NCBI RefSeq assembly: GCF_010093535.1
Contig: NW_022985167.1
Coordinates: 601,335-665,334 of the forward strand
Source of the DNA: Lindgomyces ingoldianus
Taxonomy: Eukaryota; Ascomycota; Dothideomycetes; Pleosporales; Lindgomycetaceae
DNA length: 64,000 nucleotides
Direction: 5' to 3'
This document shows positions 47,068-58,068 of this stretch, piece after piece; within the stretch, counting starts at the first letter, position 1; every line of letters starts with the position of its first letter. A program made the translations under genes and the position numbers. Below the pieces are notes generated by a model, which was not told where the DNA came from, searched no databases, and worked only from the letters and a program-made list of their open reading frames with translations.

Positions 47068-47345
47068 TGTAAGGACGAAGCTCTGTACCACTACGCTAAT
47101 ACAACTAAAAAGGTGCGAATAATTAACCAACGTTAATTATTGCGTACAGAATAGTATATATACCCGTCGCACGTAAGCACCATCTCAGCCTTACACGTAA
47201 GCGCTATCCTAGCCTTACATTATCCCCCTTCTTAGCAGATGCATGTCCTAGGCGTCACATGACCTACCCGCAGCTCAGAGGCGCCTATGCGCATGTCTCG
47301 GTTACCGGCCAGAGGCTAACCACCTGCGGCCTAGAGGCGCAGGAT
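47068..47345 (+). mobile_element. TRIM-like element fragment
   Basis: TGTAAGGACGAAGC at 47068 and the following 275 bp align with 13960-14220 (terminal repeat plus part of the interior). A 27-bp repeat of the end of the terminal repeat (CGTAAGCGC to CCTTACA) is present in tandem at about 47189-47215. After about 47345 the sequence differs from the full copy. The second terminal repeat is missing. Confidence 0.75.
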
Positions 47346-47799
47346 AAACACAATGCAACTTATCTCAGCTAGCTCAGACGTGAGGAGAGAACCGAGGACG
47401 CACAAACCACCATGCATATTGCTACTCTAAATAGAGTATGGCCTAGGGGGTTAGCGGTTTCTAACCCCTGTTAGTAGCGTTTCTCTTCTTAGCTGTTACG
47501 GAACTTTTATAATTTTCTTTATAAATTAACCTACTTTAAAAGCTAAATATAATGTTGTAATTTATAATAGTATAATAAGTTTATTATTACTAGCCTCTAA
47601 AATTTAATATAACACGCAAATTTATAGTAAGTTTTAATTAAGCTTATTTTTAATAAAATCTAAATAGCTTAAGAGCATTAAAAATCTAAATATATGTAAA
47701 AAAACAACTTATCTATACCCTAATTTCACGCGCCACGCAGAAGCCCCTCTAAGAACCCCCCCTCTAAGAACATTTATAACTACTATGTTCTATTACGCT
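47346..47799. other. Unassigned sequence with a hairpin
   Basis: The first 170 bp are unmutated and contain an 8-bp-arm hairpin (GGGGTTAG, loop CGGTTT, CTAACCCC; 47447-47468). The rest is AT-rich. No gene seen; the 5' part of the helicase gene may begin here. Confidence 0.45.
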
Positions 47800-50562
47800 A
47801 AACCTAGTACACTGTATATTATTACTGCTATAAAACACCTTTAGTTCTTAGACTATAAAAAATTACGTTAAGTATTAACTTTTAGTGTAGTAAGTAATTT
47901 ATTAAGTTTACTTTATTAGTAGTTATTTAGCTAACGTCTCTTTTGCTACTATAGCTTTAGCTAAGATTAAAAAAAAAGAAAAAATATATGTAATAAAAGA
48001 AATAAGTAGTGTTATATACTTCCTTATGTTGCTGCTTATCTACTGTTAGATGTAAATACAGCTGCTGCTTCTACATATAAGCTAGACATAGGTATATAGG
48101 ATTAAATTAATAACTATAATTTGCTTAGCCTAATAAGACTATAAAAATTAGTCTTTAAGTGCTTAGTTAAGTTTAATGTCTAGTACTAAACACTCCTACT
48201 TACCTAAGCTATATAGGCTATGTTAGGTAGGCAGAAGCTATATAAGCAGTAAGTAAAAGCTGTTTACAGACTTATATATAGCTTTAAAGATATAATATTA
48301 GTAGCTTAGACTAGCTTTAGAAAGAGTGTTATCTTGCACATATATTCTATACTAACTAGTAATATTACTTTTTAGATTATACTATTATTAAAGCTAGAAG
48401 ATAAGCAACTAGAGGTAATTAGTTAGTCTAAAAAGATAAAGCCTTATTTAGTTATAGTGTAGATAAAGGACGCTAACCTAGGTCTTTTTTACAACATTAG
48501 GGACTAAAAATACTTTTATATCTTAATTAGTTTAAAATAAGCTATCTTTTTAGCATTTTAGTAACTGTTTAATAACACTGTGTTTTATGCTAGAGTTAGT
48601 TTAGTAGTGTTAGATAAGTGCTATGTTATTAAATAGTAAAAAGATTTCTAAAAAAAGTACTTATAGTTTTATAAACTTTATTAATTTATGTTATAAAACA
48701 TAACTTTTTTTACTTATATAGCTATGTTTAATTAATAAACTAAAAAGGTAGTTTAAAAGTTTAGTAGCTTTAAACTAAAGGCTAGAAATAATAGTAAAGA
48801 TTTTATTAAAAGCCTAAAGGTTATTTAGACATCTATTAATTATCTAGAAATTATGTACATAATTGTTTTAATTAACTATAATAGTAAAAGGACCTATGCC
48901 TAGCTACTGCGCATTGTTAACAGTAGTTAGAATAAGAATACACTTAGTATCCCTAGTAACCTAGCTTTTATACTAAAAATTTATATATTTATTAATAGTA
49001 AAACTTATATTACTAAAGTTACTAGACTTCTTTAATAACAGCTTATATTTTATAAAAGATATACTATAGCATAAGCTAAGAGTATTATCTAGGCATACAT
49101 AGGTTGTGTTGCAGATGCTAACTAAAAAAACATATATAAATACTTTAAAAAAGTAGACTTTTTTATATAGATTATTATTTACACTACTGCTTTTAGTATA
49201 AGTATAGACTTGTCTAGTATACAGCAGGTATACTAGTAGGGCATTTTAATTACTTAGAATATTAGTAATCTTGTTTAGCGCTTTAGGCGTAGTGCGCGTA
49301 GGTCTAGTAAGACTGCTATAGCTATGCTATATATCCTCTTTTATGCCTTTAACTACCTTAGTACTAATTTAACAGACTTAGTTAGTAGTAATAGTATAAG
49401 TAGTAGCACTATTAGCACAGTTATATAAATAGTAAAGAGTTAGTAAAGCTTAAAAGTAAAGCCTTATTATAAGATAACAGTGTCTACGCTTTATTAAGCT
49501 ATCTTAGTAAATTTACTTAAAAGGGTAGTTGCTTGCAGTAGTTAGAATAGCATAACTTTTATTATAAAAGTTATGCTAAAGGTAACTTTAGTAGCTAAAA
49601 ATTCTTCTAAGATGTCTAAGTTTATAATAGTAATGTTAAAAAATACTTAAAACTATATTTAAGCATATTAAAAACATAGGCGTGCTAGTAGGCCTTTTAA
49701 CTAGATAAATAAGCAACTAGTTTAGCAAGCTGCTATTAGTCTTAATTAAAGAGCTTTAATTAACTCTAAGTGTTACTGCAAGCATATGCTGTAGTATTTT
49801 TAAAAAGACCTTACTATTAAGTTAATAAAGTGTACACCCCCTTTACCTAAAAAGTGTTACACTAGATATAATTTATATCTTATGCTATATTAGGTTACTG
49901 CAGTCTTAGAAACTAAACCTACTGCCCTAAGTGCAAATACTAGGGCTAGTGTTGTGTTGTAGTACCTGCAAAAGATATTTTAAGCACTAGCCTTTAAGCA
50001 CTTTCTAGTAGTCTATAGTATTATAGCTAGTAACATATAAATACTGCCTTTTTTATTTATATTTATGCTAGAACCTACATAATAGGCGCTAGCTAAACTT
50101 ATAGCTAGGCAAAAAGCTTTAAATAGTTAAAAGGTGTTTTAAATATTTAAAAATAAGACAGACTATAATAGCATAAAAGACTGTCTACCTCTAGACTAGC
50201 CTTTTATAAAATTTTATCTAAACATAGTTGTTTATAAGGTTAGACAGATTATTTAGTTACTATGTTATAAGTTTAAAAATATAGGTAAGGTTCTAACTAC
50301 TCTAAGCTTTTTAGCTTATTTATCTTTAGCTACTAGTTCTTAGTTTTATAATAAAAGTCTTACTATTTAGGCTACTTAATGTTAGTTTACTTAATAGCAG
50401 TAATAAACTAATTAGTTTATTAGCTTATTATAGTTAGTAAAGCTAGATACTTTATTTACATTTATAAAATTAAGCATGTTTCTAGATTTACTAATTAGTA
50501 GTAGTTCTTCTTCTTCTTTAGACAGTTACATACTAATAGATCTAATAAATTATAGTAGCTTT
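47800..50562 (+). pseudogene. RecQ-like superfamily 2 helicase gene, RIP-degraded
   Basis: Plus-strand translation shows helicase motifs in the correct order and spacing. Motif I is at 48310-48327 as TSFRKS (expected TGFGKS; both Gly changed by G-to-A), within a DIILVA...SVILHIYSIL context. Motif II is at 48613-48624 as DKCY (expected DECH), preceded by LVVL. Motif V reads TTAFSISIDL (about 49168-49200). Motif VI lies at 49276-49299 as stop-RFRRSARR (expected QRFGRAARR). Upstream, LGRQKLYKQ-stop-VKAVYRLI resembles the Q-motif region. Downstream are a Cys-containing region (KKCYTRCNLY, about 49840) and further decayed sequence. The nearest families I know are fungal RecQ-type helicases, including telomere-linked ones; the context here is not visibly telomeric. 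All motifs are destroyed. Confidence 0.8.
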
Positions 50563-50780
50563 TGTGGAGGATAAAATAGCCTGGCAGTAGCTGTTCAGAA
50601 GATCGGATGAAGTGACTCTGCTATCTAAGAGAGCCGAAGGCTCTCCTTATATACACCGAGCTTCGGAACATAATATCTCCAGATCCCGAGCTGCGTCCCA
50701 GGCTCTGAGCCCCCAGTCCCAGGCTCCGAGCCCCAGTCCCAGGCTCTGAGCCCCAGCCAAGGCTCTCAGTATACGCGACA
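50563..50780 (-). mobile_element. Solo LTR of family E (218 bp), unmutated
   Basis: Read on the minus strand it starts TGTCGCGTATAC and ends CTCCACA. The target duplication is GCTTT (50558-50562 and 50781-50785). It contains about three tandem copies of a 20-bp GC-rich unit (AGTCCCAGGCTCTGAGCCCC type, about 50695-50755), where the related LTR at 45638 has about one. It lies in or at the end of the helicase remnant. Confidence 0.9.
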
Positions 50781-50910
50781 GCTTTTTTATAAATAATGTG
50801 TTTATAATAGCATCTGGTGCTTTTAGTATACTATATTCCCCTAAGATAGAGTTATATACGCCTGTCTGTTATAGGCAGCACGCTAGTGTAGTTTCTAGTA
50901 TACTTAACAC
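50781..50910. other. Short AT-rich stretch, possibly the helicase 3' part
   Basis: No motif is readable. It lies between the solo LTR and the hAT-like element and may be continuous with 52071-52335 and with the helicase gene. Confidence 0.4.
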
Positions 50911-52070
50911 CAGGGTTGCCACTTTTTAGTAATAGTAATTACTTAGTAATTACTAAGTAATTACTATTACTAGAAGCGCCTAGTAATTGCTATAGTAATT
51001 ACTATTTTTCTAGTAATAGTAATTACTATTACTAGAGGTACATAGTAATTACTATTTCTATAAATAGATATTTTATAGAAAAAGATTTTAAGTAGTAAAA
51101 GTAATAATTACTATAATAGTATATAATAATTCTTATGTCTCTAGTAATATATAAAGCCTTTTTATTATAAAAAAAAACTATATAAGCTAAAAAAAAATTA
51201 ACAAGTAATTACTATAATTTAAACAACTATAATATATATAATAATAATATATAATAACGCTATATAATACTATTTAACATATATATTTACTTTACTAAAG
51301 TTATTCTACTTATTAATATTGCTAACTTTATTTATATTATATTATAATTTTAGTTTTAGTGAAAAAATTAATGTTAAAAAGATATATATTTTATACTATA
51401 TTTAGTAAGTAGATATTTTTATAATTGCTATTTCTATTCTTATAGTAAAAAGCAACTTTTTTATAATTATACTTTACCTAGTAGTTCTAAAGGAAAACAA
51501 AAACAAATAATAAATCTAGAAGATAAAGAAGAGTTAAAAGAGTTAGAAAATAAAAGTACTACTAGCGTCTCTAGTTATAATAGTACTACTCGTAGTTATA
51601 TATAGTAAAGCTATAAATAAAAACTATTTAGTTTATTTTATTTATTTTATTTATTTTAGTTATATAATTTATTTAGTTATTTTCTTTATCTTTAGTTATT
51701 TAGTTTATTTAAATTATTTAGTTTATTTAAGTTATTTAAGTTACTTAGTTTATTTAAGTTACTTAGTTTACTTAAGTTATTTACTTTATTTAGATTATTT
51801 AAATTATTTAGTTAGATTAGTTTATTTAGTTAAATTATTTTACTTAGTTTACTTAGTTTATCTAAATATAGTAGTCTAAGTAAAATAAGAAAAATAAAGT
51901 TAAAAGCGCTATAAATTTTAAATAGCTAATTAAGACTTATGTTATACTTTTATACTATTTTTAGTAAATAGTAATTACTATTACTATACACACCTAGTAA
52001 TAGTAATTACTATTACTAGAGCTAAAAGGTTGCATAGTAATTACTATTACTATAGTAAACAGCAACCTTG
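50911..52070. mobile_element. hAT-like non-autonomous element (1,160 bp)
   Basis: The ends are CAGGGTTGC and GCAACCTTG (one C-to-T change), and the 8-bp flanks are identical: CTTAACAC at 50903-50910 and 52071-52078. Terminal regions consist of AGTAATTACTAT blocks that pair within and between the ends. The interior contains the minisatellite GTTTATTTAAGTTACTTA (about 51690-51850) in the opposite orientation to the copy at 34990. No transposase. Confidence 0.88.
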
Positions 52071-52335
52071 CTTAACACTAAGTAAACACTTTATACTCTA
52101 GCTATTACTAATTAGCCTTTGAGTAGTGCTTTTACAATGCTACTAAATATCCCTAAAGACGCTATTACTAGTCCCTATCCCTATTATAGTGTTAGGTAAG
52201 GTAAGTAGCTAGTGCGCTACTCTTTTATTACCTATTCTCTAAGATTATTAAGAAGGACAGAGGGTTTAGCTAGCTTTACAAGAAACACTTAAATTCTCTT
52301 AGCTAAAGTTAAAGCATTTTATATTAACTTAATTA
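52071..52335. other. Unassigned stretch between two transposons
   Basis: Moderately AT-rich, no recognisable domain. It includes the second copy of the hAT target site and ends with TA before the pogo element. Confidence 0.45.
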
Positions 52336-52559
52336 ACATGGTCCACAAGCGAATGTTCAACACAAGCGAGTGTTCCGCTCTACTACTAAATTTAACTTTA
52401 AAGACTATTAATTTAACAACGCAAAAATATACTATATAAAATAAACTACTATAGGATTATTTAATATCCTTGCATGTATAAGAGTTATGCCTAGGCTTGT
52501 TGCAGCGCTTGCAGCGCTGTGCGCGCGCTGCGCTGCTTTTAGCAGTTAACTCCTCCTAA

Positions 52560-54300
52560 GGCATTTTGCTACCTCCTGCTATACTAGCAAGCTTTTAAGT
52601 ACTTAACTTAGAGCCCTAATAACCTGTTAAAGTTCCTCTTTTCTAAATTTACTTTTTTTTACGCTGCTTGCGCTTTGTGGCTGCCTTACAGGCCCTCTCT
52701 AGGGCAGCTGCTTAATTGCGCTGTAGAATAGCAACATAAGCTATCTTAGTAGCGCCCTTACTTAGCTGCTTTGCTAGATTAAGCATAGCAAAAGAAAACA
52801 AATTCTAATGCCTTTAAATTTAATTATATAGTAAAGTTAACTAAGCCCTAACTTTATAAGAATTGCTAGGTGTTTAAGCCTCCTAGGCAGTATTTAGTGG
52901 TAGAGTAGCTGGCTGATCAGGTAGCTGTATATTAAGCTTTAAGAGCACCAGCTCTGGGTTAAATAGGACTAGTCCTGTAGCTTTAAAGCCTGCGCGGATA
53001 TTATCTGTTGTAATTAAGCAACTAAATGCTACCTTAAAAGCTAGTAGGAAGGTTAGCTTGTTAATATAGTTAATCTAGTAGCAGATTAACTAGCTAATCT
53101 TAGTACTGTACACGCGCTTTAACAGCAAAAAGCAGCTAACGTTAAGCGGCTGTTGTAACGGCGCAGGCAAGACAATGGGTCCGAATGCGGTGGGAATCCA
53201 CTCAGAGGCATATGGGAGTGCGTGGGGACTCTGAACCTAGGAATGCCATTGACACCTATAGGCCTTGTACGAAAGGATATCAGAAAACTACCAAGCTAGC
53301 TACAGGGGCGAGGTGCGACTAAATACATGAGGGAATAGGGGTAACAGCAGGGGGCCGGGCAGAGTCGAGTCAGGGTCGAGCCAGGGTCGGAGCCGATACA
53401 GAGACCCTTCGGATAGGTTCCGGGCGACCCGAGATGGAACGATTCATGAGAATCGTTACAGCTGTAGAATATGTGACACGTGTGCTGGCATACAGAGCGC
53501 TATAATACGCCTCTGCTTGCAGAGCTCTAGGAATTTAATAGAGTAATAGCTTTTATAGCTATTAAGAATAAACAGCTGCTATAAGCCTACTAAGTAATCT
53601 TTTATATGCAGATTAAAGTGCTCTAGCTATGTAATTCTATGTTTATTAGTTATCTAGCTATTGTTGCTAACACTAATAGCCTAGTCCTTTAGTATATTCT
53701 TATCCTTATACTAGGCAGATAGGTGATGCTTGCCTTTAAAGATTGTGTACAGAGGTATTGCCCGCCTATCTATGTTAATGCCTACAATAACTGTCACCTA
53801 TTCACAGTTACCTAGCTGTATAGCCTTTAGCTAATTATGTCTATCTATGCCTGTAACAACTATTTAGCTTAATATAACCCCTATCTAAAAGCCTGTCTTG
53901 TTAAAATTATATGTGTCCTAATCTATAATGCTGTACTTTAATTGTGTAGCCTCTACAAGCTTAAACTACTTACTTATAATTGCTAGATCTTTGCATTTTG
54001 CTTGTTAGTAATTATACAGTTAGCTAAAGTAAGTTTTAACTGCTAGTGTACGCGCAACAAAGTTAGATAGCTAGTTAATACCTGCTAGTAGAGCGCTGCG
54101 CTTAGTAAGAAGCTTGTTAGCCATCCCTTGTACAGCACCTAGAGTAGGCGCAAATCCTCAGAAATCTAGATTAAGTATATGCTTAATAATTACCTCCTCT
54201 TCTAGCTTTGTAAGCTTCTTGTTGTTAGCTGTACAGTCGCGTTGCATAGTTATCCCTGCGCGTTGTTGGCAGAGAGCTATTTAATTAACATTGTAGAGTG
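52560..54300 (-). pseudogene. pogo/Fot1-type transposase remnant of copy B
   Basis: Antisense, the same protein as in copy A is seen: the KLTKLEEEVIIKHILNLD block near 54150-54215, the first catalytic block near 53900-53925, the region IFKGKHHLSA near 53730-53760 and the C-terminal catalytic region interrupted at 53154-53460 by a solo LTR. Stops at Gln and Trp positions differ in part from those in copy A, so the copies were mutated independently. Confidence 0.83.
53154..53460. mobile_element. Solo LTR of family D, short form (307 bp)
   Basis: It starts TGTAACGG and ends TCGTTACA, with target duplication GCTGT (53149-53153, 53461-53465). It is almost unmutated inside a heavily mutated pogo element. 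It lacks the internal segment of about 215 bp present at 25781-26369. Confidence 0.92.
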
Positions 54301-54489
54301 CTGCAGCGCGCCTTTTAGTTAAAGACGTGTCTCTATTAAGAGCTTAAATAGCTAGGTTAATTCTAGCCTCTTTTAAAGATAATTAATTGTATAGTTGTTA
54401 ATGCATCGCGGTTAGTAGTAGGTTGGCTGCGTTTTAGTGGTGGGGCGGAACACTCGCTTGTGTTGAACATTCGCTTGTGGACCATGTTA

Positions 54490-55120
54490 CACTAATTATA
54501 ACTTTAATTTATAAGTAGTAAAGGCGCTTATTTAATAGTTACAATAGTAGTGTATCTAGAGTGCGTATACACTGCAACACTGTAGAGCTGCAGCTAGATA
54601 GCTAGAAGTGTTAATAAAACATTGCATTAACCTTAACTATAAAAAACTTAAGGTTATATTAATAAGCATGTTAGTTAGAGTCTTGCTATGCTTATGCGCT
54701 TCTCTTTATAGCATAAGGTAATAAATTAGTTAGGGTAGTGTTAGAGGTGCAACCCTTAATAGCACAGGGTTCTTATATAGTCTTCTCTTTTTTAGGCCAC
54801 TACATAGCCTTCTATTTTCTAGGCTACTACATAGCCTTTTTTTTTCTAGGCACCTTTATGTTTCTATTTCTTAAGGTCTATAACACAGAGTTGCTCTACC
54901 TTTTTTATAGTATAAGAAAATAAGTTAGCTAGAGTTGTAGTAAAGTTGTAGTAAAGGTGTAATCTTAAAAAGCGCAGTGTTACACTTCCCTTAGTGTACA
55001 AAGACGCATTAGTTAGGGTTATGTTAAATAATACAGCATCTGCTAGCAGTATAGTAATAAATAAGAATAAAGAAAGTAGAGTAAAGCACAAAGGCATAGT
55101 GTAGAAAAGTAGAGTAAGAA
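54490..55120. other. AT-rich region with degenerate short repeats
   Basis: Three copies of a unit of about 36 bp (TTTTTTAGGCCACTACATAGCC type) occur at about 54787-54860. Looser repeats around 54720-54770 and 54900-54990 contain GTAGTAAAGTTGTAGTAAAG. Two open frames here on opposite strands (61 and 77 codons) look like by-products of the repeats. Confidence 0.5.
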
Positions 55121-57778
55121 GTGCTATATATTATTATTAATAATAAAGTTAGAAAAAATATACTAAGAACTAAAAAGTTGCTAGTATATAATTAAACAGT
55201 CTTATGTCTAAGCACTTTACTACATTATAAAGCCTATATCTAGCAACATCTATAGTAACTAACAGTAGGATTTACATTAATAATATGTTAAACACTTAGT
55301 ATAAATTTAACTTTAAATGTAAGTAGTACTTAGTTTTAAACATTATATATAATTAGGTGTGCTTTTTAGCTAGATAGCAATAGCTTTTTAAACTAATAAG
55401 CCCTCTTTAGTTATAAATAGCTATAAAGTAACTGTAAGCTTCTTAACTTTTAAGAGTAAGCTTTAAAGAAGATTTATAATGTAATATTAAAAACTAGTTT
55501 TAAAGACTTTTTATTTTACACTAAAAATTTAACTTTTATAACTATAAAAGTGCTTTTATTTGCTCTGTTAAAAGTAAGGCTTACATGTAATAGCACTAGT
55601 TAATAGACATAAACTACTATAAAAGCGCTTAATCTTAGTCTACTATCTTATAATAGTTTTCTTTATAAAAAAGTTTATCTTTTAATAAATAGAATAAACA
55701 GGTTTAATAAGAAATGTTTAAGCCTTTAAATTACCTACTATTGCCTTTAAATTTAACTATAATGTATAATTAAAAGCTTTTAGTGCCTATAGTCTAGATC
55801 TATCTAGTTCTAGGTCTAAGGGAGTTGTCTGTCTAGGTCTAGGGGAGTTGTCTGTCTAGGTTAGCCAGTCTACAGATCTAGGATAGAGAAAACATAACAC
55901 GTAAACAAAATATAAAAAGTAACTAAAAGGCACACTAGTTTTAACTTTATATAAATATAAGTAAATCTATTTTACTGTTAGTAGTTTAGCATGTATTAAA
56001 CTATATTTAAGACTAGTAATTAGCTAATTTATAAACACTATTTAGTATAATTTAAACTAAAGAAATTAAGAATGCTTAGTAAATTATAAAGCGCTAAAAA
56101 GTAAATAAAGTAAAGGCAAGAATTAAGCAAGAAAAGTAAAAATTAAGTAAGAAAAGTAAAGATTAAGTAAAAAAAGCAAAAATTAAGTAAAGAAAGTAAG
56201 AATTAAGTAAGAATTAAGTAAAAAAGGCAAGAATTAAGTAAAAGTAAAAATTAAGTAAGAATTAAGCAAAAAGTAAGAATTAAGAAAAAGTAAAAATTAA
56301 GTAAGAATTAAGCAAAAAGTAAGAATTAAGTAAGAAGAGTAAGAATTAAGCAAAAAAAGTAAAAATTAAGTAAGAATTAAGTAAGAAAAGTAAAAATTAA
56401 GTAAAAAAGGCTAGAATTAAGTAAGAATTAAGTAAAAAAAATAAAAAAGTAATTAGTGTTCTTATATTATATTTAACGTAGTTTAAAGAGAGGGGTTAAA
56501 GTAACTTAGCAGAGTAGGATTTAAAGGCTAAGGATAATAAGTTAAGAGGATTTAGTAGAGAGGCAAGCTCTTTATATACTTTTAGCCTTTTACTTTTACT
56601 TTAGCAGTAAGAGTACTTAAACTACTTAAAAAGTGCTTTATAGTAGTAAAAATAAGTGTTATAAAACTTATTAAAAAGTAAGTTAAGCTTTTAGTGTCTA
56701 ACTAGTGTTAAAATTAAAGTGCTTTTAACTTTTTTAGTCTTTTAAAAAAGTAAAAACACATAGATATAACATATATAAGTAGATTTTTATTATTATGTAG
56801 CCTAATTTAACAACAAGTAAGCTAGGCAGCAATAGTATAAAAAAAGATTAGAGAGATTAACTGCCGTAAACATATAGTGCATGTAACTATTAACTAAATA
56901 AGATATTATTTAAACGCGTTAACTAATAAGCTAAGATTAGTAAAATACTTAGCCTATTTAGAGATAGAGCAATGTCTAATTATGCTAGTATAGGCCTAAA
57001 TTTTATAGGCAAATTAATTAATTTAAGACTAGATAATATAAAGCACTAATAGACCTACTATAGCTTTTTAATATCTAGCTATTATTTTTATAGTAGATAA
57101 AAAATAATTAACTACTTAAATAAAAAAAAGTAGAAGGCACTTTTATACTATAGCTAGTAAATATTTTTATATATACACTATGTTATTATTTCTTAGCTAA
57201 GTTATTAAATAGACTATTTATTAAATTTTATATCTTATTAGTAACACTATATATTATGTTTTTAACTACACTTATAAAGCTAGCAGCATTAATAAAAAAA
57301 ATACTTATAAGTGCTAATACTTATAAAGTCTATAACATCTAATTCTAGCATAGAATTAATAGATATAATATTAGCTATATTAAAGTCTTTAATCTTAAAC
57401 ACTAACAACTTAGCACCCTCTAAAATAATATTAGAACTAGTAAGTAGTAGCGCCGCACAAGGCTAGAATATCCTAGAAGAAGGTCTACACTGTCTGCTCT
57501 CTAGTAAATAATAAGTAAAAGTAAATATCTTAGACCTAACATCCTGCTATAAATGCTTATTATTATTTTTTTTTACTAAAGGTGTTCTTTATAAGCGCAT
57601 GTAATTATATGTAAAACTAGAAAAAAAGTATAAGATAGCTAAAAGTAAAGTTTATATTATAAGTTTTATTTTTAAAGTGCTACATATTAAGTTTATATAT
57701 ATAGTTTATAAGCTTAAGCACTAAATTAGTAGCTTAAAATGTATTAGGCTTTCTATGTACATTAACTAGTCTAAATAT
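55121..57778. other. Unrecognised AT-rich block
   Basis: About 2.6 kb of very AT-rich sequence with no open gene. A duplicated unit (TCTAGGTCTA(A/G)GGGAGTTGTC) is seen at about 55810-55860. A purine-rich minisatellite lies at 56112-56445. Weak plus-strand readings around 56990-57110 did not match a family I know. Confidence 0.5.
56112..56445 (+). repeat. Purine-rich minisatellite (AATTAAGTAAGAAAAGTAAA type)
   Basis: About 330 bp consist of irregular repeats of AATTAAGTAAGAA with optional AAGTAAA extensions, almost all A and G on the plus strand apart from the TT and the odd C or T. No CpA or TpG is left to mutate. Confidence 0.88.
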
Positions 57779-58068
57779 TGTAACGGCGCAGGCAAGACAA
57801 TGGGTCCGAATGCGGAGGGAATCCACTCAGAGGCATATAGGAGTGCGTGGGGACTCTGAACCTGGGAATGCCATTAACACCTATAGGCCTTGTACGTAGG
57901 ATATCAGAAAACTACCAAGCTAGCTACAGGGGCAAGGTGCGACTAAATACATGAGGGAATAGGGGTAACTGCAGGGGACTAGGTTAAGTCATGGTTGGGG
58001 CTGATACAGGGACCCTTTAGATAGGATCTAAGCAACCTAAGATAGAAATAATTTGTAGAATTATTACA
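57779..58068. mobile_element. Solo LTR of family D, short form (290 bp), half mutated
   Basis: It starts TGTAACGG and ends ATTATTACA (family TCGTTACA). The left two thirds are nearly identical to 53154-53460; from about 57975 on, C-to-T and G-to-A changes dominate. The flanking 5 bp differ (AATAT and CTACT), so no target duplication is evident. Confidence 0.82.

Larger units (their letters stand above)
52336..54487 (-). mobile_element. pogo/Fot1 transposon copy B (2,152 bp including a solo LTR)
   Basis: Terminal inverted repeats ACATGGTCCACAAGCG lie at both ends, with TA at 52334-52335 and 54488-54489. Without the inserted LTR (53154-53460) and one copy of its target site it is about 1.84 kb, close to copy A. 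The gene runs antisense. It shows the uninterrupted sequence (CCTTAGGAGGAGTT in reverse) across the site where Gypsy A1 entered copy A. Confidence 0.93.

Noticed and set aside
47447..47468. GGGTTA/TAACCC hairpin as a telomere-repeat relic next to a RecQ-like helicase
   Set aside because: Only a single unit on each arm; no tandem telomere repeat is present.
45638..50780. Inverted repeats TGTCGCG...GCGACA flanking the helicase remnant, suggesting a helicase-carrying transposon
   Set aside because: The right repeat has its own perfect 5-bp duplication (GCTTT) as a solo LTR, and the left one has a purine tract and different flanks. They are independent LTR insertions in opposite orientation.
54738..55097. 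Two hydrophobic small open frames on opposite strands
   Set aside because: Their Phe-, Leu- and Tyr-rich content comes from T-rich degenerate repeats; no start context or domain supports a gene.
57779..58068. Recent insertion of the solo LTR
   Set aside because: No flanking duplication was found and its right third is RIP-mutated, so recency cannot be claimed.
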